Positions 29,946-42,109 of a stretch of 64,000 bases of DNA are shown piece after piece; the first letter of the stretch is position 1; every line of letters starts with the position of its first letter. Both the position numbers and the translations under genes were made by a program. Source of the DNA: Scilla litardierei. Taxonomy: Eukaryota > Streptophyta > Magnoliopsida > Asparagales > Asparagaceae. Below the pieces are notes generated by a model that saw only the letters and a list, made by a program, of their open reading frames with translations, searched no databases and was not told the origin of the DNA. The stretch covers positions 159,694,817 through 159,758,816 of the forward strand of contig CM061132.1 in assembly GCA_030789695.1 (NCBI GenBank), written 5' to 3'.

Positions 29946-31290
29946 TGGGAAAAGGACAAGGGCACCCTGACCGAGGCAGGCCCCGCGCAGGGCTAGAACA
30001 CCTGGTCTACTCACGGTCCCAATAAAGTGTGCACTTGATGTGACCTGTCATAACAAAAGGACACTCGAGAAGCCCGCCATTGATGACAACGTGCCCCCCC
30101 CGAGAGACACAGGCTTGACACTTCACGTCTGACACCGCCTGGCAAAAGTGGATTCGAATGACTTGACCCTGACAAGCCAACTAATGGTGCCAGCTCATCG
30201 CATCAGCCTATCAGAAGCTATCAGCCCTCGCCATCTATAAATACTCCACTCATTCCTTTGAAGGAGAAAAAAAATAATGGGAGAGCAAGTAAGCCTTAGT
30301 CCGCCTCCTATGAAGGTTGAAAAGGGGCGAGATACCCCCACAATCAATCTCTCCTCACAAACCCGGGGGCCGGGGCGTAAGGGTCGGTTTGCCTTTAGTC
30401 ACCCCTCCCTTCTCAAAAACAGTTCCTCGTTGGCCCGATCGTGGGAGAGGCCCCCGGTCAACAATGGACCACGCCTTCTTGATGGGCTATTCCTCTTACA
30501 TACGGATCGCCGATGGGCTATTCCTCTTACACGAGGGACGGCCCGCCTTCCACTCCTCGACTTCCGTTGGACAACTTGCGACATGGGACGTATGTGACCT
30601 ATGGCGGACTGCTCCTCCCTTCCAGCACCCACTCCGCAATGACCCCCGCTGTCGAGAAAGGCAAAAGCCGCCTGCGCTGCAACGGTCGAAATAGCCTGCT
30701 ACGGGGTTACCCTGCCAAATCACCCCACTGGGCATACCAGCCTCCACCGGCCCGCCCTCCAACAGCCCGCCTTCCACTTCTTGACCTCTCGAGGAGGCTA
30801 CGCCACTATGACACCTCGTGCTCCTCATCTCCCAGGGTTTTCCTTCGAGTCGGGGATTCCCAGAAGAGATGAAGCAACCCATCATCATCGAGGAGGTGAA
30901 AGAGGATGCAACGAGCACCGGTAGAGAAGGAAGGCCACGCCGGAAACTGGAGTTTGCTCATACTGATGCAATTTATAATAAAGTGGAACGACACACCAGC
31001 CCGTCTGCAGATCGCGTCACACTTACTCCACCACTGTCGTCTTTATCAACGTATTGTAAAAAGTCAATGACAAGACCCTCTCAAGCGAGTTGCTAAATTC
31101 CGTCTATGAGAAAACTAACTTATTTACGATCCCTATCGAACTCTGGGGCGAGCTTACGGAGCTCTACCACCCAAATCGGAGAGAGGCACGGGCCGAGCTA
31201 TGTGCTCGCCCCCCATTAGCATAACTGGATATCTCTTACGAATACGTAGGCTACGCACTCTAAACCAGGTAAAGAAGGCAAAATAACAAA
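29946..31290 (+). other. Non-coding spacer with a possible LTR promoter
   Basis: TATAAATAC at 30236-30244 is followed by a CT/GC-rich leader-like sequence, the look of a U3/R boundary. ORFs here overlap on both strands and match nothing I know. 31260-31470 is the likely 3' untranslated end of the minus-strand gene that follows. Confidence 0.4.
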
Positions 31291-31471
31291 GTTTCGTCTT
31301 TCATTCAAAAGCCAGATCGAAACTTACAAAACTACGCAAATATCAAGGGGGTGAACTTACAAAATTGATCCACTTAGTTCCCCCCAGTCCGTTACAAAAA
31401 CGGGCAAAAAAGTCCCAAAATTCCTAATAGGGCTCCTACGAGGCCGCCCGTTCGCTATCTTCAGGGCCGCC

Positions 31472-33778
31472 CTATGGAGCGTTGCTCGACGCTTGGTCTT
31501 CGGCTCTCAGACCCTCCGTACTGACCTTGGGGGCTCCCTCTTCCTCCTCGTCCTCCTCCCCCTCTGAGGCCGCCAGCACCTCAAAATCAACCTCGAGCGG
31601 AGGGTGGAGAGCTCGAGCCCTTTCCGTGATCCTCTGGAGGTATGCCTCCCACCCTTCTTCTTGGCCCCTCTCCAGTCCTTCCCCCGGCCTATCTCCCACG
31701 CTTTCTTTTTGGCATGGGCTAGCTGGGGAGCGAAGGTCTTCACCTGGAATTGCCGGAATTCCTCCATCCTCATCAATAGCTCCTCCTTCGCGGCATTTGC
31801 TTGCCCTTCCAGTTCGCCCATCCTGACCCTACCCTGCTCAGCCTCGTTCTCCAGCTCGGCCTGGCGGGTGAGTCCGGCGACGACCTGCTTCTCCAGCCCC
31901 GCCATGTGCGCTTGGTACTCCTCGATCGACGTCCGCTGCTCGGCATACGACTTCTTCAGCTTGGCATACCTAGACTTCTCTCGGTCAAGCTCCCCCTTCA
32001 TCCTCGCTACCGCAGCCTCTGCCTTGATGATGGCCAAGGTGCGGCACTGTAGGGCGACCATCAAAGCAGTGGCCTGCACGCCCGAACAAGGGAAAGTTAG
32101 GTTCGAGAGCGGTAAACCCTAAGACACCCATAGAATAGCCCGTCAACATACCTGCACAAGATGCCATGTCACGGTGGCTTCCAGCCGCTCCGAACCAACG
32201 TGCGACAGGGATTCTTTGTCCCTGGACAGCTGGCAGTTCTCAGCGATCCTCGTCGCCACGCCAGCCTCGTCGAAGATCGACTCGTCCTTTCTAACCGGGT
32301 AGGTCGCCCCCAAGAGGGCGTCTGCCGGAAACTTATCGACATCGGCCTTCTTCAATCGAAACGTCGCCAGCTTCTCCTCGCAGCTCGAGTGGGCGGGCCT
32401 CTCCAGAGAGGACCGTGGGCAGCCATAAGGCCATGATTCCTCGGCGGTCGACCCAACCCCCGAGCTCGACCCTATGGGGCCTTCCTGAAGTGCCGAGGTC
32501 GGATTAGGAGCCGATGACGAGGCGGCCTGCTTTTGATGTTCCCCTTCGCTCGGAAACACACTGCCTACCGGACGACCGCCCTCTACCTCCCCTACCCCGT
32601 GGTTAATGGTCTGGGGGACGTCGACGTGCCTGACGCCCTCGACAGGCCCGCCAGCGCCAACCTCAACGACGGTCGACCTCTCCACCGTCTTCGTCTTCTT
32701 TGGCCTGCTGAACTTCTCGGCCTTCTTGGACTCTTTCCCCTCCCTTGACCTCTTCTTATCGCTCTTAACGGGCGACAGAGCAACTTGTTCATCGGCCCCC
32801 TGCTCTGCGACCATCATTTCGTCGGCCATCCTATCCAGGTCCTCAAAGGATAGACTCATCATCGGATCTGCAAAAGAGAAGGAGTTCAGGGTGAGCAAAT
32901 GAGAAATGGAAAACACTTTACTAAGGTTACCTTCGGGCCAGATGAATCAAGCTATCATCTTCGGCTTGGCGAGGCTAGCGTACTGCCTGCCCTCCGGGGT
33001 ACCGCCTCTAACCGCATCGCCCGCTCTGCCTCAACCTCGCTCAGACGGACTCCCTTCCTCACCTAGGGGTTGAGCATGCCCCAGTCCGACTTTATCACCA
33101 GGTCGACAGGCGTGGAGACAAACATGAACGACTTCCACCAGCCTTTGATCTTCCCCGGCAGGCCCTGGATGAGGGGGTGTCTCTTTCTCGTCGATAAATA
33201 ATAGTACGACCTCAACCTCTTGACCGCGAAGAAGTGGCGAAACAGGGGGAGAGTCGGACTAATGTTGTTCCTTGCACAGAGAACGAGAAACCCGACTATC
33301 GCGCTGACAGAGTTCGGCATCAGCTGTAAGAACGGTAGCCCGAGAAAGTTCAAAATCTCGAGGTACAACGGGTGAAGGGGGAAGCGCAACCCCTGTTCGA
33401 AGCACGCCACATAGATCCCGATTCGCCGTCCTTCGTGAAACATACGCGGTCCGAAGTGGTCGGCAGGCAGACTGTGTAAGGCGGCCTGAGGTACTTCGCG
33501 CGCACTGTGGAGACGACGTCTATCCGTGCTTCTGACCTCTGACTCGTTATCTCGGCAGGCATGCCACCGGCCTCGGCCACGGTCACACGGGCCCTCGCAG
33601 GTGATCTCGCTTTCGACTCTAGGGGCACCTTCCCCTTCCTTGGGTCCCCGCTCCCTACCGCAGACCCCATCCCAATGCGGCCATGACTCCCCGGCGACAC
33701 CTTCCCTACCACCTCCACTGAATCTGTCGTGGATCTGCCCGTCGACCCCGACGACGGGGTTGAGGATGAAGAAACCAT
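31472..33778 (-). pseudogene. Transposase_28-type (PF04195-like) gene, cassette 1, broken
   Basis: ATG at 33778. Exon 1 (33778 to about 32940) encodes a Ser/Gly-rich start and the 'putative gypsy-type transposon' domain: FEQGLRFPLHPLYLEILNFL, IVGFLVLCARNN, FFAVKRLRSYYYLSTRK, GWWKSFMFVS. Exon 2 (32152-32867, AG/GT supported) is Lys/Ser/Pro-rich and ends with TWHLVQ. Exon 3 (32073 down to 31472) is a coiled coil (AAVARMKGELDREKSRYAKL) with an acidic tail (EGEEDEEEEGAP). Lesions: a one-base shift near 33420, a TAG after GMLNP (33063-33065), and a shift near 31700 before the tail. Genes of this kind lie antisense near the 3' end of some Tat-lineage gypsy elements (from memory). It has its own TATA box. 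Biochemical function unknown. Confidence 0.75.
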
Positions 33779-33956
33779 CTCGGAGAAAGAAAAAGAAATA
33801 TACCTATCGACTCCCAGCTACGGTGGCGGCGGCGGCGGCTTCGACGGCACAAGCTTCGGTGACGACTTCGGTGGCGACGAAGGCGATGAACTCAGACAAA
33901 GATGAGATCTCTAGGAAATTCTGAAGCGAGAAACTCTTCCGCAACGCCCCTCACCC

Positions 33957-33966
33957 CTATTTATAG
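33957..33966 (-). promoter_or_regulatory. TATA box of cassette 1
   Basis: CTATAAATAG on the minus strand, 179 bases before the ATG at 33778. It is followed by a leader and preceded by a GC-rich promoter resembling that of cassette 2 (both contain GCTTCGATT). Confidence 0.6.
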
Positions 33967-34420
33967 AAATCACCCACCGATCTCGGCCGCACAAACCTTG
34001 CCATGCATCGCCAATTCGGACCACCTAACGCGTCACCTGACATCCGCAGTCATGTCCCCCCACGCGTCACTCGATGAACGGTCGGGATGCTTCGATTCCT
34101 TTCCGCTTTTAATTCGAAATGACGGCTGTGATTCGGCTGCAATTCGGCCGCGATTCGGGCGGGTTCTTCGAAATAACTTCCCGCCTTTTCCCAACGCTTG
34201 GACTATGCACCCACTGTCACGACGCTCAAGCTAAAAAGGCGGACTAAGCTGCTTAGCTCGGTTAGCGCTGGCATGCCTAAAGGGTCTGAGGAAAGGTCCC
34301 GCACAGCAGGCCGTGCCTGGGAAAGCCACCTCACTTCCTACGCTCGCCTAAATACCGCGTTAGGAGCTCAGTCGGACTAACGTCATCACAACTTTCCCCT
34401 CTTCCTCGTCTGACCACTCG

Positions 34421-34433
34421 TCTTAGGGGGAAT
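34421..34433 (+). promoter_or_regulatory. Polypurine tract before an LTR
   Basis: CTTAGGGGGAA immediately precedes TGTTGGGGGC, the start of a long LTR-like unit. This arrangement is the usual plus-strand priming site of plant LTR elements. Confidence 0.6.
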
Positions 34434-34620
34434 GTTGGGGGCATTCATCAATCATACCTCGACAAGAACACCAACCTCACAACCAATAAGGAGAACAAGA
34501 GGTAAGGGAAACAAAAATCGCTAACACCGAGCCCGTCAAGAATACAATACTACATCAAGCTCGGCCAATAGCCAGCCGTACAAAATTCTGCTACGCTAAG
34601 AGCTCCTTAAATGCGTCGCC

Positions 34621-36669
34621 TCACACTTGTCCGCCGCCCCCCGGAGCCGTCGTCTCCGCCAGTCGAGCATTCATCTTCTCTATCCCTTGGAGGTCGCCTG
34701 CCTCCCTCGCCTCTTGCAGCAACGAGATGAGCTGCTCCTCCTGATATCGGTGGACATCGGCATCCATCATGCCATGGTCGACCGTCCTTTTCTCCTTCAG
34801 CTGCTTCTTCAGGACAGCCTTCTCCATCTTCTTCGCCTGGATCGCCTGCTTCAGCTCAGCCATCTTGTTTTGTTGAAGATCGATCACCCGTTTCTTGCTG
34901 GCCGCCTGCTTGGCGTGCCTCTTTAGGAGGTCATCCCTCTCACCCCTTTCCTCCCAAAGCTGACGTGCAAGTGCGGCCTGCTCTACCTCGAGTGTGGCCA
35001 GCCTCGCAACGAAGTATTCGGCCCGCGCCTTCTGAGCGTCGCGGTCCGTCGCGACCCGCCCCAGCTTCGCCTTCGTTTCTCGCAGCTTCTCCCTCGCCTC
35101 ATTAAGATCGTCCCTCGTTTGCTCTAGAGCAGCCTTTGTTATGGCCGCCAGGGTGTGGCGCTGTAGGGCCACCATGGCCGACATCGCCTACAAAAGGATC
35201 CAACGACGTCAGACGTAAGCGAGAAAACTTCGAGGGCGAAGTGAGGAGTTCGACCTACCTGCATAGTGTGCCAGATCGCGGAGTCGCACAACCGTTCCGA
35301 GCCCACATTGGTCAAAGACTCATGATCTCGCGGCAGCATGCAGTACTCCGCCAGACAAGCCGCCACCACGACGTCCTCGAACACCGACTCTTCCCTGCCT
35401 ACCCGGTAGGTCGGTCGGTGAAGATCCTCGCTTGGCAGAGCCAAGGCCTCAGCACTCGTCAACTTGAAGTGGGCAAGCACTCTCTCGCAACTCAGGTGCG
35501 CCTTTCTTCCCACCTCCCATAGGGGAATTCCGTAGGGCCACTTCTTAACGGGAGGGGTCGGCGGGGCTTATTCGAGGTCGAGATCCGCAGAGAGACCGTG
35601 CTGACCGCCCCCGGGTTGGACGGACCCTCCGACGCGTCCCCACTAGTTCGCTGGGGAGGTGCACTCGGTTTGGACGTCCGTCGCCACCTGTTCGCCTCTT
35701 TCACAACCGGAACCTCGGCGCTTCGCTTTCGGGCCACCACCTTTGCTGGCCCTTCCTCGCCCATCACTCCTTTGCCCCTATCCACAGGGTCGGTCTTCTT
35801 CACAACTGGCACACCGGCTGCCCTCAGCACTTCCTCCTGCGAGAGCATCGCGTCTTCACCTGCAAAGAAAAAAGAGATTAGGGTAAGCCTACATGAGGGC
35901 TCGCCAGAGTCAAAATACCTTGGAGCCAAAAATCCTAGACGAGCCAATCATCCTGCATCAAGATCGCCAGTCGACGGTCTGCCTCGGGTAGCTCTGCCAA
36001 AATCTGGGCATTCGCCAGATGTTCGCTTGACAATGCCACCTTCTCGCTCACTAGAGGGTTTAAAGTCCCCCAGTTCGACATCAACACCGCGTCGGCCGGC
36101 ATCGTGACAAAAACAAAACTCTCCATCCAACCCTTTGCGTCGGCTGGTACCCCGACAATAAGTTCATGTCACTTTCTCGCGTAGACGCAGTAGTACATCC
36201 CACACTTCCTCACTCCAAAGAAATGCTGGAACATCGCTAGGGACGGACTCAGGGAGCTGGCGAGGCACATGACGACAAATCCAACCATCAAACCAAAGGA
36301 GCTGGGCACCCATGCGAAGATCGACAACTCCAGGAAGTTTAAAAAGTGGAGAAGGTGAGGACTGATCGGGAAGCGGAGTCCTAACTCGAAGGACCCCACG
36401 TAGACCCCGACTTCGTTATCGCCGGGCCAACATACCCTCTCCTTGGGTCCTGAGAGCCGCACTTTATAAGGCGGACGAGTGAACCGCACACGAATCTTCC
36501 GAATGTTAACCCGATCCGGCCTATACCGGATGGCTGCAATCGACCTCGACACGCCTATTCGGCACCTCCTCTGTCCCTGCTGCCTTCGCATCCACTACCA
36601 CCTCTCCTCTTCCACTGACTCTTCTTTTACAACCCCACTACCTCCTCCGAACTCAAAACGAGATGCCAT
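34621..36669 (-). pseudogene. Transposase_28-type gene, cassette 2, inside the LTR, broken
   Basis: Same exon plan and strand as cassette 1 but strongly diverged. Exon 1 starts at ATG 36669, chosen because its distance to the TATA box matches cassette 1. It carries FELGLRFPISPHLLHFLNFL, LMVGFVVMCLASS, FFGVRKCGMYYCVYARK and GWMESFVFVT. Exon 2 (35259-35859) has the shared HESLTNVGSERL motif (cassette 1: KESLSHVGSERL). Exon 3 (34621-35187) is a long coiled coil (QTRDDLNEAREKLRETKAKL). Lesions: TAG before the ATG at 36591, TGA at 36169-36171 where cassette 1 has arginine, and a shift or stop near 35550. The coiled-coil exon is intact. It lies within an LTR-like unit, antisense to it. Confidence 0.72.
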
Positions 36670-36840
36670 CGATCAGAAAATCAAGAAATTACCTAGCAGA
36701 GCAGCCGAGCTAAGGGGACGACCAGAAGCGGATCTCCGGCAAGGGCAACGGCAGCAACGTCGGTAAGCGATGAACGAAGACTGGAAAGCGCGAAGGGAAG
36801 TTGAAATCGGGAGAAACTTTCGATCGGTCCTCTCCTTCCC

Positions 36841-36850
36841 ATACTTATAG
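36841..36850 (-). promoter_or_regulatory. TATA box of cassette 2
   Basis: CTATAAGTAT on the minus strand, 172 bases before ATG 36669. The spacing is nearly that of cassette 1, supporting a promoter duplicated together with the gene. Confidence 0.55.
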
Positions 36851-37875
36851 CAAGCAGCAGGCCATCCCGACCGTCGATGCACCGTCACGCGACGCCCATC
36901 GGAGCATCTCTGACGCCTCGACTGGCATGACAGTCACTTCAGCCACACGTCACATGTTCAGCAGTAGAGACGCTTCGATTTCCCCCTGCCCTTTCAAATC
37001 GCAATAATGGCTAGCAGGACAGGAACTCCGAGACCGCCACCGCTGCTTCCAAGCACGGAACGAAATCCAAACCGCCTTTTTCGAGAAGGGGAGGTGGTGC
37101 GTCATCTGAGCCGAGCCGGGCTTCCACCTCGAACTCGAATGCCGATGGCAATTGTTACGACCTAACGATCGTGATAGTCCGACCTTCCATCCAAGCCCAT
37201 CGGACACCCAGCCAGCTCACTCCTCTTTCACAACGGCCAGCTAATCCAGCGGCAGCGCGCTCCTCGCTCCAACTTTGTATGCCACTCACTTATTCCCCCA
37301 AGTCCACTAGGCGCCCGTCGACCCTAAATTCCGACACAACGAGGGGAAGGGTCCACTCCACCTCAGCTAGGGGAAGGACGCACTCTGCCTCGATCAGGGG
37401 AAGGGTGCACCCCGCCTCGATCGGTGGGAAGGGTGCACACCGCCACGGTCCCTGCCGGTTGCGCGCCCATTCCCCTCCGAGCTCGTTGGGAATAGCACGC
37501 AAGACGTGCGACCGGATCGCTCGTCATTAGTCAGGAGCGACCTAGAGACTCATCTGCGGCCTCGCTCCTCAAACGCACTCCGATGACTCTTCGCCACGTC
37601 GGACATGACAAATAACCTAGTACAAGGACGCCACTGACACTTCCGCCGCTCGACAACCTGACAAAATGTCCCCTGGTCGCTGCGCCCCCTGACCCTTGGT
37701 GCTTTCGACTCTGACACCCTGACAAAAGCACCCCTGGTCGTTGCACCATCTGACAAAAGCATGGCTGACACGCCAGATCCTGACATCCTCGTCTGAAGCT
37801 TCTGCTGACAGATGAGCCAGCTCAGCACGTCGAGTCAGCATGCCAGGTCAGCCTTACCTAACCGCATCCATCAGG

Positions 37876-37885
37876 TATAAATACC
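37876..37885 (+). promoter_or_regulatory. TATA box of the long LTR
   Basis: TATAAATACC about 450 bases before the LTR end, followed by a leader-like sequence. It would start sense transcription of the element. 36851-37875 upstream holds no gene, only short repeats such as CTGACAAAAGCACCCCTGGTC. Confidence 0.5.
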
Positions 37886-38329
37886 CCTTCGCCTCCTTCG
37901 GGGAAGGGGGGTTTGAAAATTAACTCTGAATCTTACTACTTAAAGAGCAAAGGTCTTCCATATCTTTGTTCTTCCACAACTGATAGCTCGTCACGTATGG
38001 TCGACTCACTCTTAGTCTGACCTGCGTGCCTAGCCCCCGCTTTAAGTCTTATTACTAACTTAGGCATCGGAGATGCTAAGGTTTGGACCCCAACCCGGCC
38101 TTTCTGACGAGCTGCTCCTTGTGCAGGCAAGCCCGTCGTCACAGGCTGCACTCTGCTCCCTCCTCCGGCAGTGCGGTCGTTGGACAAAGTCCTTGCGGAA
38201 TCGATTTCGTGGTCGGCCTTTGTAGTGTGCCCAGCCTCGTCACTACCCTAATCACCTCCTAATCATAACAACCGTGCCCTTGGTTTTCCTTAATACAAAG
38301 TCATTGTACGCGAGTTTTTCCCCGCAACA

Positions 38330-41115
38330 TACCACATCTTATCCTATATGTATGACTTGAAGAAATAGAAGATTCCTCAGAAGGGAGAATTCTCTCGCAT
38401 CCCTTGCTATAAGGAAAAACAAATTACATGGCCATCTCTACTAAAAGTTGACGAATGAATATCCACGCTTCCTCAAAAGAAAATAAGGAGATTGATGCGG
38501 ACAAATCGACCCCCTAGTAGGCTATTTCGGTACTTTATGGTACTGATAAATGCATCCTCAAGATATTCGTATGTGTGTCTACTATTGACTCGCAATCTAG
38601 CTTTTTCAAAGCCACTGGCACAAATAATAAAGTTGTGGGCGTATTTTTCAGACAACCAAATAAAGAAAATAAGTCTAGATAATGCTGGGGAATTTACCTC
38701 CCAGTCATTTCAAGAGTACTGCCAGGTAACATGAATAGAAATTGAAGATCTAGTGCCGCATGTTCATACCCAGAACAGGTTGGCAGAGTCACTGATAAAA
38801 AAACTCAAATGGATTGCACGTCCATTGTTAACGAAAACTCGGTTGCCGGTGGATGCATGGAGACATGCAGTTCTGCATGCTGCATCGTAAATGAAAAGGA
38901 CCCTCTGGAGGTTAAAGTCTCCAATGCAACTTGCATATGGAATGCCACCGAAAATTTCTCACTTGAGAACCTTCGGTTGCGCAGTTTAAATCCTCATTGC
39001 ACCACCACAGAGGACAAAAATAGGTCATCAATGTTGCCTAGGTATCTATGTCAGGTTTAACTCACCCTCAATTATAATATACCTAAAACCCCAAACAGTG
39101 GACACATTTAAGGCATATCTTGAAGACCGTGATTATGATGAGACGAGTTCTCCCAAAATGGACCCAGATACTGGAAAATCTGGTGCGAAACAAATTATAA
39201 CGTGGGATACAAAAAGTTTGACCCACTATGATCCGGTAACAAAACAATGTGAAGATGAGATCCTGAAGATCCTCCACATACAGAACCATATTCACCAATT
39301 ACCAGACTCATTTACTGACAACCAGAAGATTGTCAGATTACACATCCCTGCAGCAAATACTCCAGTTAGGATTGACATGTCCAAGAATGGATGCAATCCA
39401 CCAGCAGCAGAAGTGGTTGTTCCTCAACAGAAAAGAGGCAGATCATTAGGCTCCAAGGATAGAAATCCAAAGAAATAAAAATACATGCAGACCTTGAGAC
39501 AATACTTCCACAAGACAATGAGCTCATGTCCACACCCTCACCCTTCCCGGAATCCACTGCAGAGGAACTGCCGAGAAAAACTAAAATGAAAGCAAATTTT
39601 GTACGTACTGGGGAGGTGTTGGACAGAAACAACATAATTGTCGACAATGTATTCACGTATCATATTGTCATATACATTGCAAAAGCGATGATATTTATAA
39701 AATATTTTTACATACTTCGTTGCTAAAATGCAAACGTAGAGATTGGCCAAAAGTGAAACGAGGCAATAAAAGATGAGCTGGACTCACTTATGAAACCTGA
39801 AATGTTCGGACCTGAAATCCAGACACCAAGAGGTGTCAACCTGTGGGTAAAGTAAATATTAAACACATAAGAAAAATAAATACAAAATCATATGTTATAA
39901 GGTACAACCTATAGTTCAAGGATATTTTCGCTGAAATTAGGGAATGAACAAATTAAAATGAGCATGACTCATAAATGAGGCATCAGATTTCCTAAGTTAT
40001 CAAATGTGAATACCTTACGATTTGGGAAAAAAAATTTGGATATGCTGCTATTGGATGTTGTGACGGCATACCTTCATAGATATCTTGGTAAAGATAAATT
40101 CCACATTTCCTTAAATGCCTGAATAGACATCGGGACATCTATTCTATTGAAGAATAATAATAAGAATATTAAATAATGTACAACCAAGAGAATCACTTGA
40201 CAAAGCAATAATTCCTACTAAGGGTTATCTTTGCATCTGAGCAAAGGACAGGATTTGAGATCATAGTTGTAAACAACTTAAATCTCATCTGGTCTCCTGA
40301 AGAGAAAACCGAAATATTTGTTCAAGCCTGACTATTAAACATGAAATGAATGACATAGGCAAAAATAAATTAAGTCATGGCTCACAGATTTATTATCTGA
40401 ATAGAATCCTGTTACATACTCCCAGAAGTGCGTTGGAGAAATTACACAGACCATTGTCATCCAAAGTACACATATAGTAGTATACTCTATGGATGTACAA
40501 AAAGACCCCTTCCTATTGCTGGAAGAGTGGGAGGATATAATTGGTCCTGAAGTCCATTATCTAAATGCAATTTGGCACTCCTGGCTAACTGCACGCGTCC
40601 CGATATTGCAGTTGTAGTAAACTCGTTAGCCAGAGATAGTTAGGCACCTAAAAGGGCCATTAGAATTGAGTTGAGCATCTTCTGCTCTTCCTCCAAGGGT
40701 CGAAAGATTTGGGCTTACATAATAAAATATCATCCTCCATGTTTATGCAAAGCAAGTTACAGGTTCGATCCATATACTGAGAAATCACAGACTTGGTATC
40801 CATAGTGGGATGGCCATCTACTGCAGATCTACAAAGCAAATTATGAAGGCAACATCATCCTATCATTCCGAGATCCTCACCATTCCAGAAACACACCAAT
40901 GGTGTATTTGAGGGTGCCTGGTGATACATCACATCCCAGTGACGGCTGAAACAAAGGCTGGTATTGTGGAGCTGACCACATAGTCTGAAAACCAGCTTAC
41001 ATCACTTTGAGGGACCACATCAGAGGCGACGAAACTTAGCACACATATCCAGAGTTTTTGAACTCGGCAGCTGCTTAATGGTGATGATATTTGTAATCTG
41101 TGTATATTTTCAGAA
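38330..41115 (+). pseudogene. Ty1/copia polyprotein remnant, copy B (inverted relative to copy A)
   Basis: The plus strand reproduces the minus strand of copy A from about 25127 leftward: integrase core (ISLDNAGEFTSQSFQEYCQ, 38650-38730), VSNATCIWNATENFSLENLR (38910-38980), THYDPVTKQCEDEILKILHI and SHIPAANTP-like string (39210-39370), VRTGEVLDRNNIIVDNVFTY (39600-39660), RT traces to 40300 and RNase H traces near 40800-40900. Reading frames are broken many times. The left end is cut at 38330 by the long LTR, and gag and pre-integrase are missing. It shares many of copy A's decayed features, so the two come from one already defective family or a duplication. Confidence 0.82.
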
Positions 41116-41238
41116 TGTTGTAAATAAAAGTGATGAGATACGTCTAAGAGATCTTAAAACCTAAGGGCTTTTACAGATCAGGGAGAGTTGAGGTAATTTT
41201 TACTCTTTTCCCTTAGCTATTGGTTTTCCCACAGGGTT
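41116..41238 (+). repeat. LTR of copia copy B, first part
   Basis: Starts TGTTGTAAATAAAAGTGATG as copy A's LTR does. It is interrupted after GGGTT (41234-41238) by the Sirevirus and continues at 62790. Confidence 0.85.
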
Positions 41239-42109
41239 TGTAAGGACCCTGTCTATGGGGAAAACATTAGAAGGGGGGTTGAATAGTGTTTATGCAAATT
41301 TAAAAGAAATTTACGCCAAATAAAATGCAATCCAACAAATAGTGCGGAATAGAAAAACAACCCAAAGAGAAACACACGCAAACGCAGATATGTTTCAAGG
41401 GTTCGGATTGCCCAAGTCAACTCCCGACTTGTTCCCGATAATCCTACGTCCCTACAACCCGGATACCACTGGATACTCAAGTTAGAACCATAACTTGAGG
41501 TTTTCTTAAAAACCCACGTGTAGCAACCCTACAAGTGCAATCGAATACAATCGATGTCCTTGACTCCCACAACCAGGGAGCAAGTAAAAAACCACTCTCA
41601 CAACCGAGAGCACAATTCAAATAAAGAAGTTATGAAATCTGAAAGCAACAATTACAATCACCTATGCCTTGAAGTAGAACTTGAAGGAGAAGTGTGATGT
41701 GTGTTGAAGAACTCTCTTGGAAGAGAGGAGAAAAGCCCTTTCTCTTGACTGCACCAATTGCCTAGAAGATCAATCTTTGGTTCTAGGTTGGAGAGCAAGA
41801 GAACAAGATTTGGAAATACTTAGGGCTTTGGATTTGAAAGCTTTGATCTTTGGAAATGAAAGCTTGAAGGATTTTGCAATGAATGAGTAACCTTCCAATG
41901 AAACAGTAGAAGCTCTATTTATAGCTTTCTCAAATCCACAAAACAGTTTAGGCAAAAACCCAATCGAAATTCGTGAGAAAAATCTCAACGGATACTGTCG
42001 ACTGTTGAACAATCCACAGTCGACTGTTGCACAGTCAGCAAGGGTGGGTGAGAATTCATAACGGTAACTTACCACGTGGACAGTCGACTGATGAAGCAAA
42101 GACAGTCGT
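41239..42109 (-). repeat. Sirevirus 3' LTR, outer part
   Basis: Matches 60972-61858 apart from about 13 differences and one 19-bp gap. It is cut by element C at 42110. Confidence 0.9.

Larger units (their letters stand above)
34434..38329 (+). mobile_element. 3.9-kb 3' LTR of a Tat-like Ty3/gypsy element
   Basis: It starts TGTTGGGGGC after a polypurine tract and ends CCCCGCAACA, with matching 5-bp inverted ends TGTTG/CAACA. A TATA box at 37876-37885 gives a U3/R boundary near the right end. Sequence of copia B starts directly at 38330, so TACCA there is probably the target site. No matching 5' LTR, pol or left TACCA is found in the window, so the element is truncated on the left. Most of the U3 is occupied by an antisense gene (cassette 2). 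Confidence 0.6.
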
